Of a stretch of 64,000 bases of DNA, positions 52,501 to 60,866 are shown piece after piece. Below the pieces are notes generated by a model. The model ran no database searches. It was not told where the DNA came from and was given only the letters and a program-made list of their open reading frames with translations. Positions within the stretch are counted from its first letter, which is position 1; each line of letters starts with the position of its first letter. This DNA is from Akkermansia biwaensis. GTDB lineage: Bacteria > Verrucomicrobiota > Verrucomicrobiia > Verrucomicrobiales > Akkermansiaceae. The DNA is taken from NCBI RefSeq assembly GCF_026072915.1, contig NZ_AP025943.1:186001-250000 (forward strand), in the 5' to 3' direction. A program made the position numbers and the translations under genes.

Positions 52501-55500
52501 GGCACGGCTTCCCTTACTTTCCAGACAGAAGATTCCGGCTTATACCTCCTGCAAACAACGCTGGAGGACAGCCAGGGCAGCAAGGTGGAAGGCTCCCACC
52601 AATTTCTCTCCTACGGCAAGGGTGAACGGCATCCTTTTAAAATCAATCCCCTGTCCATCACTCCGGACAAAAACGAGTATGCCCCCGGAGAAACAGCCAG
52701 CCTCCTCATTGCGTCCGACTATCCGAACGCCCATGTCTGGACCTTCCTGCGCAACTCATGGAAAAACGAATCCCGCCGCCTGGTCGCGCTGGACAGGCAG
52801 ACGGCCCTGGTGGAATGCCCCCTGACCAGGGAAGACATGCCCAACATGGGCGTCAACGCCTTCACCGTACGGAACGGGGAACTGCACCAGGCATCCGCGG
52901 AATTGCTCCTGCCGCCGGCCAGCCAGATGCTGGAGACTGCCGTCTCTCCGTCCAAGCCCCGGTACCAGCCGGGCGAAAAGGGCCGTGTGACCGTACAGGT
53001 CAAGGGGCCGGATGAAACCCCCGTGAAAAACGGCATTGTCACGCTGGCAGTCTATGACAAGGCGCTGGAATACATTGCCCGGCCCAACGTCTCCGACATC
53101 GCCAAAACCACGTGGGGAAGGTTGAATGAAACCAGTTTCGTCAATCTCAGCGCCATGCAAAACAGAAGGGCGGCAACGCAGAAAGGTCCGAACCAGCCCT
53201 ACTTCCAATTTCTCCTCAGACCGGATCTGCCCACACCATTTAGAGGCCGTGTCACCGGCTTCGTTACCGGAGGAAACAGATCGGGAGATTTTGCCATAAG
53301 CAAACGATCGGTAATGCTGGCAGAGTCCGCATCATCTCCTCTTGCAGCGCCAGCCATGGCGGCAATGGGTGAAGCAGGAATGGCGGATGCCTTTGGAGGA
53401 GAGGAGGCGGCAGCCGGACAGCAGGATTCCTCCCCCGCGATTCAACTGCGCACCAACTTTGCGGACAGCATCAAGTGGTGCGGCACGCTCGCAACGGACG
53501 AAGAAGGAATGGTCGCCGTTCCGGTGGACATGCCGGACAACCTGACCACGTGGAAGGCGGCTGCCTGGGTGGTCACCTCCGCCCTGCAGGTAGGGCAGGC
53601 TTCCGCGGAATTCCTGACGACGAAGGACTTCATGGTCAGCATGCAGGCGCCCCGCTTCTTCGTGGAAAAGGACATCGTCATGCTCAGTGCCATCGTCCGC
53701 AACCGGACGGACAAGGACGTGCAGGCCCGCATTTCCATCACCCTGAAAAACGACTGCCTGAGCCTGATGCCCGGCAATTCCCCCGCCCTGAACGGATTGG
53801 CTGCCGGAACGGACAACGCCGCCATAAGGGAAGTAACCGTTCCCGCCCAGGGGCAGGTGACCGTGAACTGGTGGACCACGGCCCGCAGGGAGGGAACCGC
53901 AACCGTTGCCATGGAAGCGGCCGCAAGCTCCCTGGGGGACGCCATGCAGATGGATTTCCCCGTGCTGGTGCATGGCATGAAGCAACTGCACGCGGACAGT
54001 ACTGTCCTGCTGCCCGAGGATCGGGAACGGCAGCTCACCATCAACCTTCCGCAGCAAAGGCGCAGGGAGGAAAGCAGGCTCGTCGTGAAGGTCTCCCCCA
54101 GCATCGCCCTGAGCATGGTGGAAGCGCTGCCCTATCTGGCGGAATACCCCTACGGCTGTGTGGAGCAGACACTCAACCGCTTCCTGCCCGCCGTCATCGT
54201 GGCGGACACGCTCAAGCAGCTGGGCCTGGACCCCGGCCAGGCGCTGGAAAGCCACCGCAACCTGGATCCGCAGACCATCAGGGACAAGGCGTTCTACGAC
54301 AAAGTCATGAAACGTCTGGAACGCAATCCCGTATACAGCGAACGCAAACTGAAGGCCATGGCGGAAAAGGGCATCCGTGACCTCCGGGAAAAACAGCTTT
54401 CCAACGGTTCCTGGGGATGGTTCGGCGGAGCGGACCAGGGAGACCCGGTGATGACCGCCCACGTCGTCCACGGCCTCAAGATTGCCGGAAGCACGGCCAA
54501 GATACCGGGAAACATGCTGCTCCGCGCCGTGTCATGGCTGACCGGCCACCAGAACAGGCAGCTGGCTCTGCTCGTCAAGGGGGACGCCTACCGGAAACTG
54601 GAAAAACAGCCTGACGGCCCGGCAAAACAAAAGGCCATCCGCAAACTTGGAGACTACCGCCTGACGGCCTCCGCGTCAGACGTGCTGATTTATTCCGTGC
54701 TTGCGGAAAACGGCGTCCGGGACCTCCAAATGGAACGCTACCTGTTCCGCGACAGGCTGGAACTCCCGGTCATCAGCCAGATCCAGCTTGCGGAAATCCT
54801 GCTGGACGCCCACCGCATGGACGACTTCAAGGAAGTCATGCCCGTCATCTCCCAGTTCCTTCAGCAGGACGACTCCCTGCAAACCGCATGGCTCCGCCTC
54901 CCCAACCAGGGCTACTGGTGGCGCTGGTACGGCAGCAATGTAGCCACCCAGGCGGCTTACCTGAAACTGATGGCCAAGAGCGATCCCAAAAACCCAGTCA
55001 CGTCCCGCCTTGCCAAATGGCTGCTCAACAACCGCGCCAACGGCTCCTACTGGGATTCCACGAAGGATACGGCAGACTGCCTGGAAGCCCTGTCGGCCTA
55101 TCTCTTCCAGACCCGGGAAGGCATGGAAGACATGGAGGCGGAAATCCTCTATGACGGCGTTCCGGTGAAAACCATTTCCAGTACCAAGGAAACCCTCTTC
55201 ACCTTCGACAACGAATGGAGCATGAGCGGCAAGGACCTGACGGACGGCCAGCACCGCATCACCATCCGCAGGAAAAAGGGGAACGGCAACATCTATGCCG
55301 GCTCCACGCTCAGCTATTTCTCCCTGGAAGACCCCATCCCCGCCGCAGGAAACGCCGTCACTGTGGAACGTTCCTACTACCGCATTGAAAAAGAAACGGT
55401 AAAGGAAGACTCCGTAAAGGATACGCAGACGGACGCCGGAGAACTCGTCTCCCGCGGGCGCGACCAGACCCGCCGCACGCTGCTGAAAGACGGAGACACC

Positions 55501-55848
55501 ATTGCCAGCGGAGACATCATTGAAGTGGTGATGAGCGTAAAAACGAAAAACGACGTGGAATACCTGATGCTGAGTGACCCGAAGCCGGCTGGCTGCGAAT
55601 CCCAGGATATCGTCAGCGGATACGCCTGGATGGGCACCGTCTCCGGCTACAAGGAAATAGGCGACGAGGAAATACGCGTCTTCCTCTCCTCCCTGCCGAT
55701 GGGCGAATACCAGATCAGCCACCGCCTCCGCGCCGAACGCCCGGGCAGGTTCAGCGCCCTCCCCGCCGTTCTGGAAGCCATGTACGCTCCGGAACTCCGC
55801 GGCAACAGCCGGGAACACAAGATCAGCATTTCCATGCCGAAGCCGTAA
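49513..55848 (+). CDS. Alpha-2-macroglobulin-like protein with thioester motif
   Basis: A 2111-residue exported protein (signal MNKIFSALLLAAAFLVSGVP, then CTAA). It traps proteases or other attackers through a thioester that couples to them after bait cleavage. After an N-terminal helical region of about 450 residues come MG-type beta domains, including ESQPVYRPGQTARFRGVLFR (MG2) and YKKPEFTVKMDAP. An Ala/Gly-rich bait-like region lies at about 1268-1305 (SASSPLAAPAMAAMGEAGMA), then WCGTLATDEEGMVAVPVDMP. The thioester motif C1549-V-E-Q1552 stands in EYPYGCVEQTLNRFLPAVIV, and a helical thioester domain follows. The Cys and Gln are intact. No pbpC partner gene is adjacent, unlike E. coli yfhM. 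The layout resembles the large Bacteroidetes type. Confidence 0.92.
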   Translation: MNKIFSALLLAAAFLVSGVPCTAAVPASAPEQREQSIKDMDKLLDKRLFKQAAEQALKQLNEYDDQYSGKDLALYYRALQNLNALNDSTNLDTILQEQMKRHGENPWFLMAAAELYQTASHTFKLADGKYIRVNRSWEGEYSGQKRDKVEALRCLLKAMNIAERNKDMKLLGLARFMMAKAFLKNYDDYRSSPSFQTYAALANLTGLDKLPGYVSNQEASELRNISTLPVAVDPATGKPEIVFYHASSSWDTAGNDGERVRWLLDAAVRANPELANEVNLFTASWCRNLLSYANTEPYQEFVYGPGNAGSVEGINPADLKTDQTVVRTDRTDKGKFMLITLPPDYDFIRIASRVTPSPYPAEPYLEATKLISGEFLARNQRPAAADVLKKTLQIYKDMLQAHHKCGNAKPAEENAETTVTYTDDATDFLQAEIASITEPNGAFEEDARTLLSGESVSMAFIYRNAASASITARPVNVRLWQEERMNTLLASKKLGKKYEKKYSNFNTLLSNLLRDKSAARYLGKEIKGKSISLDPGNQHLNRIAQLPIPATQPGWYLLTVTLNNGYQFHRLLSLSDLVLIRRSIPEGNLWFLAEAKTGAPVEGGKISLLRYRKDKTLQTKQVKGTTDKNGVLIETLPPNDSNSSTYYNFLGIATHGDSYTVTGERNVWYSGESRMSLNNKASNSYGCFFLESQPVYRPGQTARFRGVLFRPDFANPGTKDCAGKKLTLTILGPTGDKGIFPKQTVTTDATGGFDLELLIPNGAPLGQYRVTLDFRESDRTLYAPLFRMEEYKKPEFTVKMDAPDKPLRLGQPIPVSVQADYYAGGPVNEGKATITITRTLGADVWTPYWKWSWLYSRESSPYYIYFTPDPPLTVLEKTIPLDKEGKASVELSTEQDARDFASQDITYRVSVSVTDASLREVSASGQVIATCRPFNIFTALNRGYAPAGVPVRATITAATADGVKIGKAKGKSVLYRIHEDSSRQPLAEWNVATNEEGTASLTFQTEDSGLYLLQTTLEDSQGSKVEGSHQFLSYGKGERHPFKINPLSITPDKNEYAPGETASLLIASDYPNAHVWTFLRNSWKNESRRLVALDRQTALVECPLTREDMPNMGVNAFTVRNGELHQASAELLLPPASQMLETAVSPSKPRYQPGEKGRVTVQVKGPDETPVKNGIVTLAVYDKALEYIARPNVSDIAKTTWGRLNETSFVNLSAMQNRRAATQKGPNQPYFQFLLRPDLPTPFRGRVTGFVTGGNRSGDFAISKRSVMLAESASSPLAAPAMAAMGEAGMADAFGGEEAAAGQQDSSPAIQLRTNFADSIKWCGTLATDEEGMVAVPVDMPDNLTTWKAAAWVVTSALQVGQASAEFLTTKDFMVSMQAPRFFVEKDIVMLSAIVRNRTDKDVQARISITLKNDCLSLMPGNSPALNGLAAGTDNAAIREVTVPAQGQVTVNWWTTARREGTATVAMEAAASSLGDAMQMDFPVLVHGMKQLHADSTVLLPEDRERQLTINLPQQRRREESRLVVKVSPSIALSMVEALPYLAEYPYGCVEQTLNRFLPAVIVADTLKQLGLDPGQALESHRNLDPQTIRDKAFYDKVMKRLERNPVYSERKLKAMAEKGIRDLREKQLSNGSWGWFGGADQGDPVMTAHVVHGLKIAGSTAKIPGNMLLRAVSWLTGHQNRQLALLVKGDAYRKLEKQPDGPAKQKAIRKLGDYRLTASASDVLIYSVLAENGVRDLQMERYLFRDRLELPVISQIQLAEILLDAHRMDDFKEVMPVISQFLQQDDSLQTAWLRLPNQGYWWRWYGSNVATQAAYLKLMAKSDPKNPVTSRLAKWLLNNRANGSYWDSTKDTADCLEALSAYLFQTREGMEDMEAEILYDGVPVKTISSTKETLFTFDNEWSMSGKDLTDGQHRITIRRKKGNGNIYAGSTLSYFSLEDPIPAAGNAVTVERSYYRIEKETVKEDSVKDTQTDAGELVSRGRDQTRRTLLKDGDTIASGDIIEVVMSVKTKNDVEYLMLSDPKPAGCESQDIVSGYAWMGTVSGYKEIGDEEIRVFLSSLPMGEYQISHRLRAERPGRFSALPAVLEAMYAPELRGNSREHKISISMPKP

Positions 55849-55862
55849 CTCCGGGAACAAGG

Positions 55863-55889
55863 GAACGCCGCATCCCGCTGCGGCGTTCT
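55863..55889. terminator. Hairpin after the macroglobulin gene
   Basis: GAACGCCGCA / TGCGGCGTTC with a six-base loop, 14 bases after the stop. No T-run follows, so termination is uncertain. Confidence 0.5.
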
Positions 55890-55996
55890 CCGCACTGCAT
55901 GAAGGGCACAAGTGCACCACAGGGAATACGGTAAAAACTCTTGCATTCCTTCCCCGGAGGCGGACAATACCGCCCCCGCAAACGCGGGACGCCAAG

Positions 55997-56911
55997 ATGG
56001 AACCCGGAACCTTGAAGGGACACGCCGCCATGGGAGCGGCGGCCGTCATCTGGGGGCTCATGTCCCCGGTCAGCAAGCTGGTCATGCAGGGAGGAGAAGT
56101 AAGCTCCGCCTCCCTGGCTACGTTCCGGCTGCTGGGCGCCGCCGTGCTGTTCTGGCTGGCTTCCTGCTTCGTGCCCCGGGAAAAAATCGACCCGCGCGAC
56201 CGTCTGAACCTGTTTTACGCCTCCCTGTTCGGAATCATCTTCAACCAGATGGCCTTTACCGTAGGCGTGGGTTTCACCTCCCCGGCGGATGCCGCCATCA
56301 TCACGACTATCACCCCCATCCTGACCATGATTCTGGCGGCCTTCGTACTCCGGGAAATGATCACGGGCCGGAAGGCGGCGGGCGTATGCGCCAGCGCCGT
56401 CGGGGCCGTCCTGCTGATTACCGGGGGCAGCCACACTCCGGCCGCACCAAGAGACAACAACCTGCTGGGGGACATCCTCTGCCTGGCATCCCAGTGCAGC
56501 GTGGCCGTTTACTTCGTGTTCTTCAAAAGACTGATCGGCAAATACTCCCCCGTCACGCTGATGAAATGGATGTTCACATACGCCGTATGCGCGTGCCTGC
56601 CCTTCACTTTCCGGGAAGTCTCCTCCGTTCCCTACTCCAGCCTGCCCCTCCAAACGTGGACGGGCATCGCCTATGTGGTCGTGCTGGCCACCTTCGTCAG
56701 CTATATCTGCCTCTCCTTCGCACAGCAGCGTCTCAAGCCCACCGCAGTGAGCATGTACAACTACTGCCAGCCGGTCATCGCTTCCTCCGTGGCCGTCCTG
56801 TGGGGCATGGACCAATTCGGCTGGCTGAAAACGCTCTCCGTCCTGCTGGTCTTCACGGGCGTCTTCCTGGTAACGCGCGGCAAGGCGCCGGCAGCCATGC
56901 AGGAACAATAG
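55997..56911 (+). CDS. EamA/DMT-family transporter
   Basis: A 304-residue protein with ten membrane helices in two EamA repeats: AAAVIWGLMSPVSKLVMQGG and MAFTVGVGFTSPADAAIITT with TPILTMILAAFVLRE in the first, and VLATFVSYICLSFAQQRLKP with YNYCQPVIASSVAVLWG in the second. Members export metabolites such as amino acids; the substrate is not predictable. It is a single gene. Confidence 0.9.
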   Translation: MEPGTLKGHAAMGAAAVIWGLMSPVSKLVMQGGEVSSASLATFRLLGAAVLFWLASCFVPREKIDPRDRLNLFYASLFGIIFNQMAFTVGVGFTSPADAAIITTITPILTMILAAFVLREMITGRKAAGVCASAVGAVLLITGGSHTPAAPRDNNLLGDILCLASQCSVAVYFVFFKRLIGKYSPVTLMKWMFTYAVCACLPFTFREVSSVPYSSLPLQTWTGIAYVVVLATFVSYICLSFAQQRLKPTAVSMYNYCQPVIASSVAVLWGMDQFGWLKTLSVLLVFTGVFLVTRGKAPAAMQEQ

Positions 56912-57034
56912 GAACAATCCGCCCCACCCGGAAAACCGACAGCAAACGCGCCGGAAACATGCTGATATGAGGAGACACGCCCCCTACGCACGCGTTATTT
57001 GAGGAACAAACTTCCAAACCTGGAATGGGGGTGC

Positions 57035-57679
57035 TCATTCCCAGAACTTCTTCAATTCGGGAATGCCGCCGATAATGTCGCTCCCTTTCTGGCTGCATGA
57101 AACGAGCATGGGTTCCGCGGAAAGAATGAACGCCCCATTCCGGACCAGGCGCTCCCAGATGCGGTCCGCCTCACCTCCCCAGTGCCGCAGGGCCTGAGAC
57201 ATGACCGGAGCGAACGAAGGGCGCAAGGCAAAGGCAGTCATGCTACGAACGTCTCCCGTGACGCGCATCCACCCATCCCTCTCCTCCATCCCTCTTTTCC
57301 CGTGATGGAGCATTATGCACGCGGCCCCATCAGGAATCCGGCGGAACAATTCCTTCAGTTTCAAATCCAGGGAATCCATCGGCTCCGCATCATCCTGCAG
57401 AATGAGTACCCAGTCCTCCGTGCAAGCGGAGGCCCGCTCAATGGCGCGGCGCATGGCCCGCTTGCACCCGGTCACCCGGCAGACGTACTCCGGAGCCTGT
57501 TTGAGACGGGCCACGCCGTAGGCTTCCAAATCATTCCGTTCCTCCGGAGGAATGTCTTCCATGGTGGCGATGCGCACGCCATCCACCCATTCCCAGGCAA
57601 GCTCCTGCGCAGAGAGACGCTGTGCCATGGTTTTGCGTTTTGGAGAACCTGGAAGACTGACTACGAGTATCTTGTACAT
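57035..57679 (-). CDS. GT25-like glycosyltransferase
   Basis: A 214-residue protein. MYKILVVSLPGSPKRKTMAQ resembles the N-terminus of LPS-type GT25 enzymes, and VTGCKRAMRRAIERA with EDWVLILQDDAEPMDSLDLK fits the GCxxSH...xLIxEDDA pattern, including the Asp pair for metal. HHGKRGMEERDGWMRVTG follows. It may add a sugar to LPS or another glycan; divergence means the activity is tentative. It is a single leftward gene. Confidence 0.65.
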   Translation of the reverse strand: MYKILVVSLPGSPKRKTMAQRLSAQELAWEWVDGVRIATMEDIPPEERNDLEAYGVARLKQAPEYVCRVTGCKRAMRRAIERASACTEDWVLILQDDAEPMDSLDLKLKELFRRIPDGAACIMLHHGKRGMEERDGWMRVTGDVRSMTAFALRPSFAPVMSQALRHWGGEADRIWERLVRNGAFILSAEPMLVSCSQKGSDIIGGIPELKKFWE

Positions 57680-57985
57680 TCCCCGGAAATATGGTCCGGA
57701 ACATGGAAAGTCAACAAATCGTAAAGGGAATGAGGAAGATACCCCATGTTCTTTCCAGGCCTGAAATCCATGACTGTTTGATTACCAGCATGATTAGGAA
57801 AAACATACGGATAAACATTTAATCCCCATGCAAAGACATGCCCCGGTCGGTAGGAAACGCCACAGAACAAAACAACGCCGGCAGCGGTAAAAAAGAATGG
57901 AAAAGGACGCTTTTTCAGTTAACATTTCCGTACCGTTTCCCTGCCCTGCCCGCCCTCTCCGGAAACGGTATCCATTCTCCCTCCC
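57680..57985. other. Divergent intergenic region, no gene seen
   Basis: 306 bases between the leftward GT25-like start and the rightward addB start; relatively AT-rich in its first half. Promoters for both directions are expected here. I see no ORF or RNA gene. Confidence 0.4.
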
Positions 57986-60865
57986 ATGCACCGTTTTTTT
58001 CTATCCTGGGACAAACCAGCCTGCTGTGCCGTGGCGGAACGCCTGCTTGCCGTGGAAATGGACTTCTACAAGCACGCGGTACTGGTCCCCACCCGCGAAT
58101 CGGGCAGGCAGCTCAGGGAATTCCTGACGGCCTCCTGCCCGGAAAAAGCCGTGTTTCCCCCGCACGTGCTGCCGGCGGACCAATTCATCCAGCCGGAAGA
58201 GGAGGAAGACGAAGCCACCCGCCTGGAAGAACTGGCCGCCTGGATGCAATCCCTTGGAGACGCTCCCCACCGGCTCTACCCGCGCCTGTTCCCGAAGCGC
58301 ATGCCGGATGACTTCTCCAGCCTTCTGGACATGGCGGCGGCCCTCCAGACCCTCAGCCATTCCATGCTGAACCACGGCGTCACCTGCGGACAGGCTGCGG
58401 ACGCCTGCTCCGGCATGGACGAACGCTGGCCGGACCTGTCCCGCCTCTTTTCCCGGTGCGGCGGACATCTGGACGGATGGCAGCTCCGGAACCGGACGGA
58501 ATCCCTGCTTCACGCAGCCGCCCCTTCCCACCTGGCGTCCACCCTGCTGGAAACGGGCGGTCAAATCATCGTTGCCTGCGTACCCGATATCCCCCGGCCA
58601 TTGAAACATGCCCTCCGCCATGCGGAAGAACAGGGCATCCCCGTGCAAATCTGGGTGCACGCCCCGGAAGAGGAACGGGACACCTTTGACGACTGGGGCT
58701 GCCCCAGACCGGAAATCTGGGCTGAACGCGCCATCCCCGTGCGCGAGGAACAAATCCGCGTAACGCCCGGCCCCGGCAGACTGGCCGCGGAAACGTGCCG
58801 CATCATCGCGCAAACGGCGGAATCCGGAAAAACGGACGTCGCCCTGGGCGTGTGCGACCCGGATATGAATGTGGCTCTGGACGCACGGCTCAGGTCATAC
58901 GGCTGGGGCCTGTACAACCCGGAAGGCAGGCCTTTTGCCGGAACGGGCATCATGGACCTGCTGCGCCACCTCCTGCTGGCCGTGGAGGAAAACGGAAAGG
59001 CGCGGCCCGTATTCAACCTCATGCGCTCCTCCCTGCTCTGCGCCTCCCTGGGCATCCGGGACCAGCAATACTGCTGCGCCTCCCTGGACAGGGTGCGGCA
59101 GAAATTCCTGCCGGAAACGGAGGAATACCTCCTCAAGCGGCTCCGTACCGACCATCCGGGGGCCATCCCGTCCGTGTGCAAAATTCTGGAATGGAGGGAC
59201 CGCATGAAAGAGCCGCGGCAGTTGGGGGAACGCTTGCTCGCGTGGTATCCGGCGCTGGCTGCCGCCTATGGAGCGGACACGGAAGCGGCGGAAACCTTCC
59301 ATTCCTGCATCTCCGGCCTGGCCCGCCTCCAGAAAAAAAGCGGCCTCTTTTCCGCTCCGGCTATGGCCCTTCAACTGCTGATGCGGTGCCTCCACGCCGC
59401 CCGCGTCAAGAACGGCAGAAAGGAACATGCGGTGCTGGATGCCCTGGGATGGATGGAACTCCATTTCCGCCCGGAAAAAAACCTCATCGTGACCGGACTG
59501 AACGAGGGTATCGTCCCGGAAGGGGGCATGGCGGACCAATTCATGCCGGAACCGCTCCGAGAATCCCTGGGCATGGACTCCTTTTCCCGGAAAAAGGCGC
59601 GGGACAGCTTCCTGCTCACGGCGCTGATCCACTCCCGGGAACGGGAGGGAAGCCTGTTCTTCGTCCTGTCCCGCACGAGCAGCAGAAACGATCCCCTGAC
59701 CCCTTCCTCTCTGCTGATGCGCTGCGCGGATGAAGAACTGCCGCGCCGCGTGGAACTGCTCTTCCGGGAATGCTCCGCGCCGGAACCGCCCCTGCCCTAC
59801 CGTCGCGGAGGCTGGCACATCCAACCCGCGGAAGGCTGGAAGACGGCCACGGACATCACCGCCATGGCGCCCGGCTACCGGAACCCGTGGAAAGAGCGGG
59901 AAAAAGCCTTTTCCCCCACCACGCTGAAAAACTTCCTGGCCTGCCCCATGCGCTTCTGGGTGAGGGAGGCCCTGCACCTGAATGAGGACGAATTCCAGCC
60001 GGACAAGGAAGACATGGCCGCCAACGAACTGGGAACCATGCTCCACGACGTGCTGGAACAATTCTGCCGCCTTCACCCCTCCCTGGAGGACGGAATGACT
60101 ACGGCTTCCCTGCAAAGGGAAATCGGGGAAATACTGGATGAAACATTCACGCGCCAGTACGGCAGCCGCCCGCTCATGCCCCTGCTTCTGCAGAAGCGCT
60201 CCATGGAACAGCGGCTGAACGTGTACGCGGAACAGCATTTGGAGGACCTCCGGAACGGATGGACATGCATCGCCTTTGAACAATCGGTGGAAAACTGGCG
60301 GCTGGGAGACTTCAGCCTGAGGTTCCGCATTGACCGCATTGACCGCCATGCGGACGGCTCCCTGCGGGTCATCGACTACAAGACGGGCAAGACGGACTCC
60401 TGTGAAAAAAAGCATCTGGGGACCATGAAGCGCCCGGATGCCCTGCCCCTGCTCTCCCCGGCCCTGCACCCTTACACCAGACGGCAGAAAAACGGAAAAG
60501 CGGTCCACTTCCGCTGGAAGGACCTGCAACTGCCTCTCTATGTCCTCTGGGCCATGGAGGAATACTGCGGCCGGCCCACCGCCGCCTATTACGCACTCCC
60601 CGCCAATCCGCTGGACATCGGCATCTCCGCATGGGACACGCTACATGACCCCCAGCCCGGATGCGACATATGCGCCCTGGAAAGCGCCCGGTCCTGGATT
60701 CTGGAACTCATGCGCCTCATCCGTGAAGGGCGCGGCCTCATCACGGCGGAAGAACTGGGCTGGGACACTCCTTCCTATGACGTCTTCAAGGACCTCGTCT
60801 CCTCCAGCCATGAAACCCTTCAGGACCTGCTGGGACTGAACATCACACCCCACCTGCCGTTCTGA
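57986..60865 (+). CDS. addB: AddB/RexB-like nuclease subunit of a double-strand break repair complex
   Basis: A 959-residue protein pairing with the helicase that starts one base after its stop. The C-terminal PD-(D/E)XK nuclease is clear: FSPTTLKNFLACPMRFWV, LGTMLHDVLEQFCRLHPS, RFRIDRIDRHADGSLRVIDY and the catalytic D797-Y-K799 in VIDYKTGK, then LQLPLYVLWAMEE. The N-terminal region is helicase-like but has no Walker A loop, and the four-cysteine Fe-S site of Bacillus AddB is not seen, so it resembles the shorter alphaproteobacterial-type AddB. With AddA it would resect broken DNA ends to load RecA at Chi-like sites. Confidence 0.85.
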   Translation: MHRFFLSWDKPACCAVAERLLAVEMDFYKHAVLVPTRESGRQLREFLTASCPEKAVFPPHVLPADQFIQPEEEEDEATRLEELAAWMQSLGDAPHRLYPRLFPKRMPDDFSSLLDMAAALQTLSHSMLNHGVTCGQAADACSGMDERWPDLSRLFSRCGGHLDGWQLRNRTESLLHAAAPSHLASTLLETGGQIIVACVPDIPRPLKHALRHAEEQGIPVQIWVHAPEEERDTFDDWGCPRPEIWAERAIPVREEQIRVTPGPGRLAAETCRIIAQTAESGKTDVALGVCDPDMNVALDARLRSYGWGLYNPEGRPFAGTGIMDLLRHLLLAVEENGKARPVFNLMRSSLLCASLGIRDQQYCCASLDRVRQKFLPETEEYLLKRLRTDHPGAIPSVCKILEWRDRMKEPRQLGERLLAWYPALAAAYGADTEAAETFHSCISGLARLQKKSGLFSAPAMALQLLMRCLHAARVKNGRKEHAVLDALGWMELHFRPEKNLIVTGLNEGIVPEGGMADQFMPEPLRESLGMDSFSRKKARDSFLLTALIHSREREGSLFFVLSRTSSRNDPLTPSSLLMRCADEELPRRVELLFRECSAPEPPLPYRRGGWHIQPAEGWKTATDITAMAPGYRNPWKEREKAFSPTTLKNFLACPMRFWVREALHLNEDEFQPDKEDMAANELGTMLHDVLEQFCRLHPSLEDGMTTASLQREIGEILDETFTRQYGSRPLMPLLLQKRSMEQRLNVYAEQHLEDLRNGWTCIAFEQSVENWRLGDFSLRFRIDRIDRHADGSLRVIDYKTGKTDSCEKKHLGTMKRPDALPLLSPALHPYTRRQKNGKAVHFRWKDLQLPLYVLWAMEEYCGRPTAAYYALPANPLDIGISAWDTLHDPQPGCDICALESARSWILELMRLIREGRGLITAEELGWDTPSYDVFKDLVSSSHETLQDLLGLNITPHLPF

Positions 60866-60866
60866 C

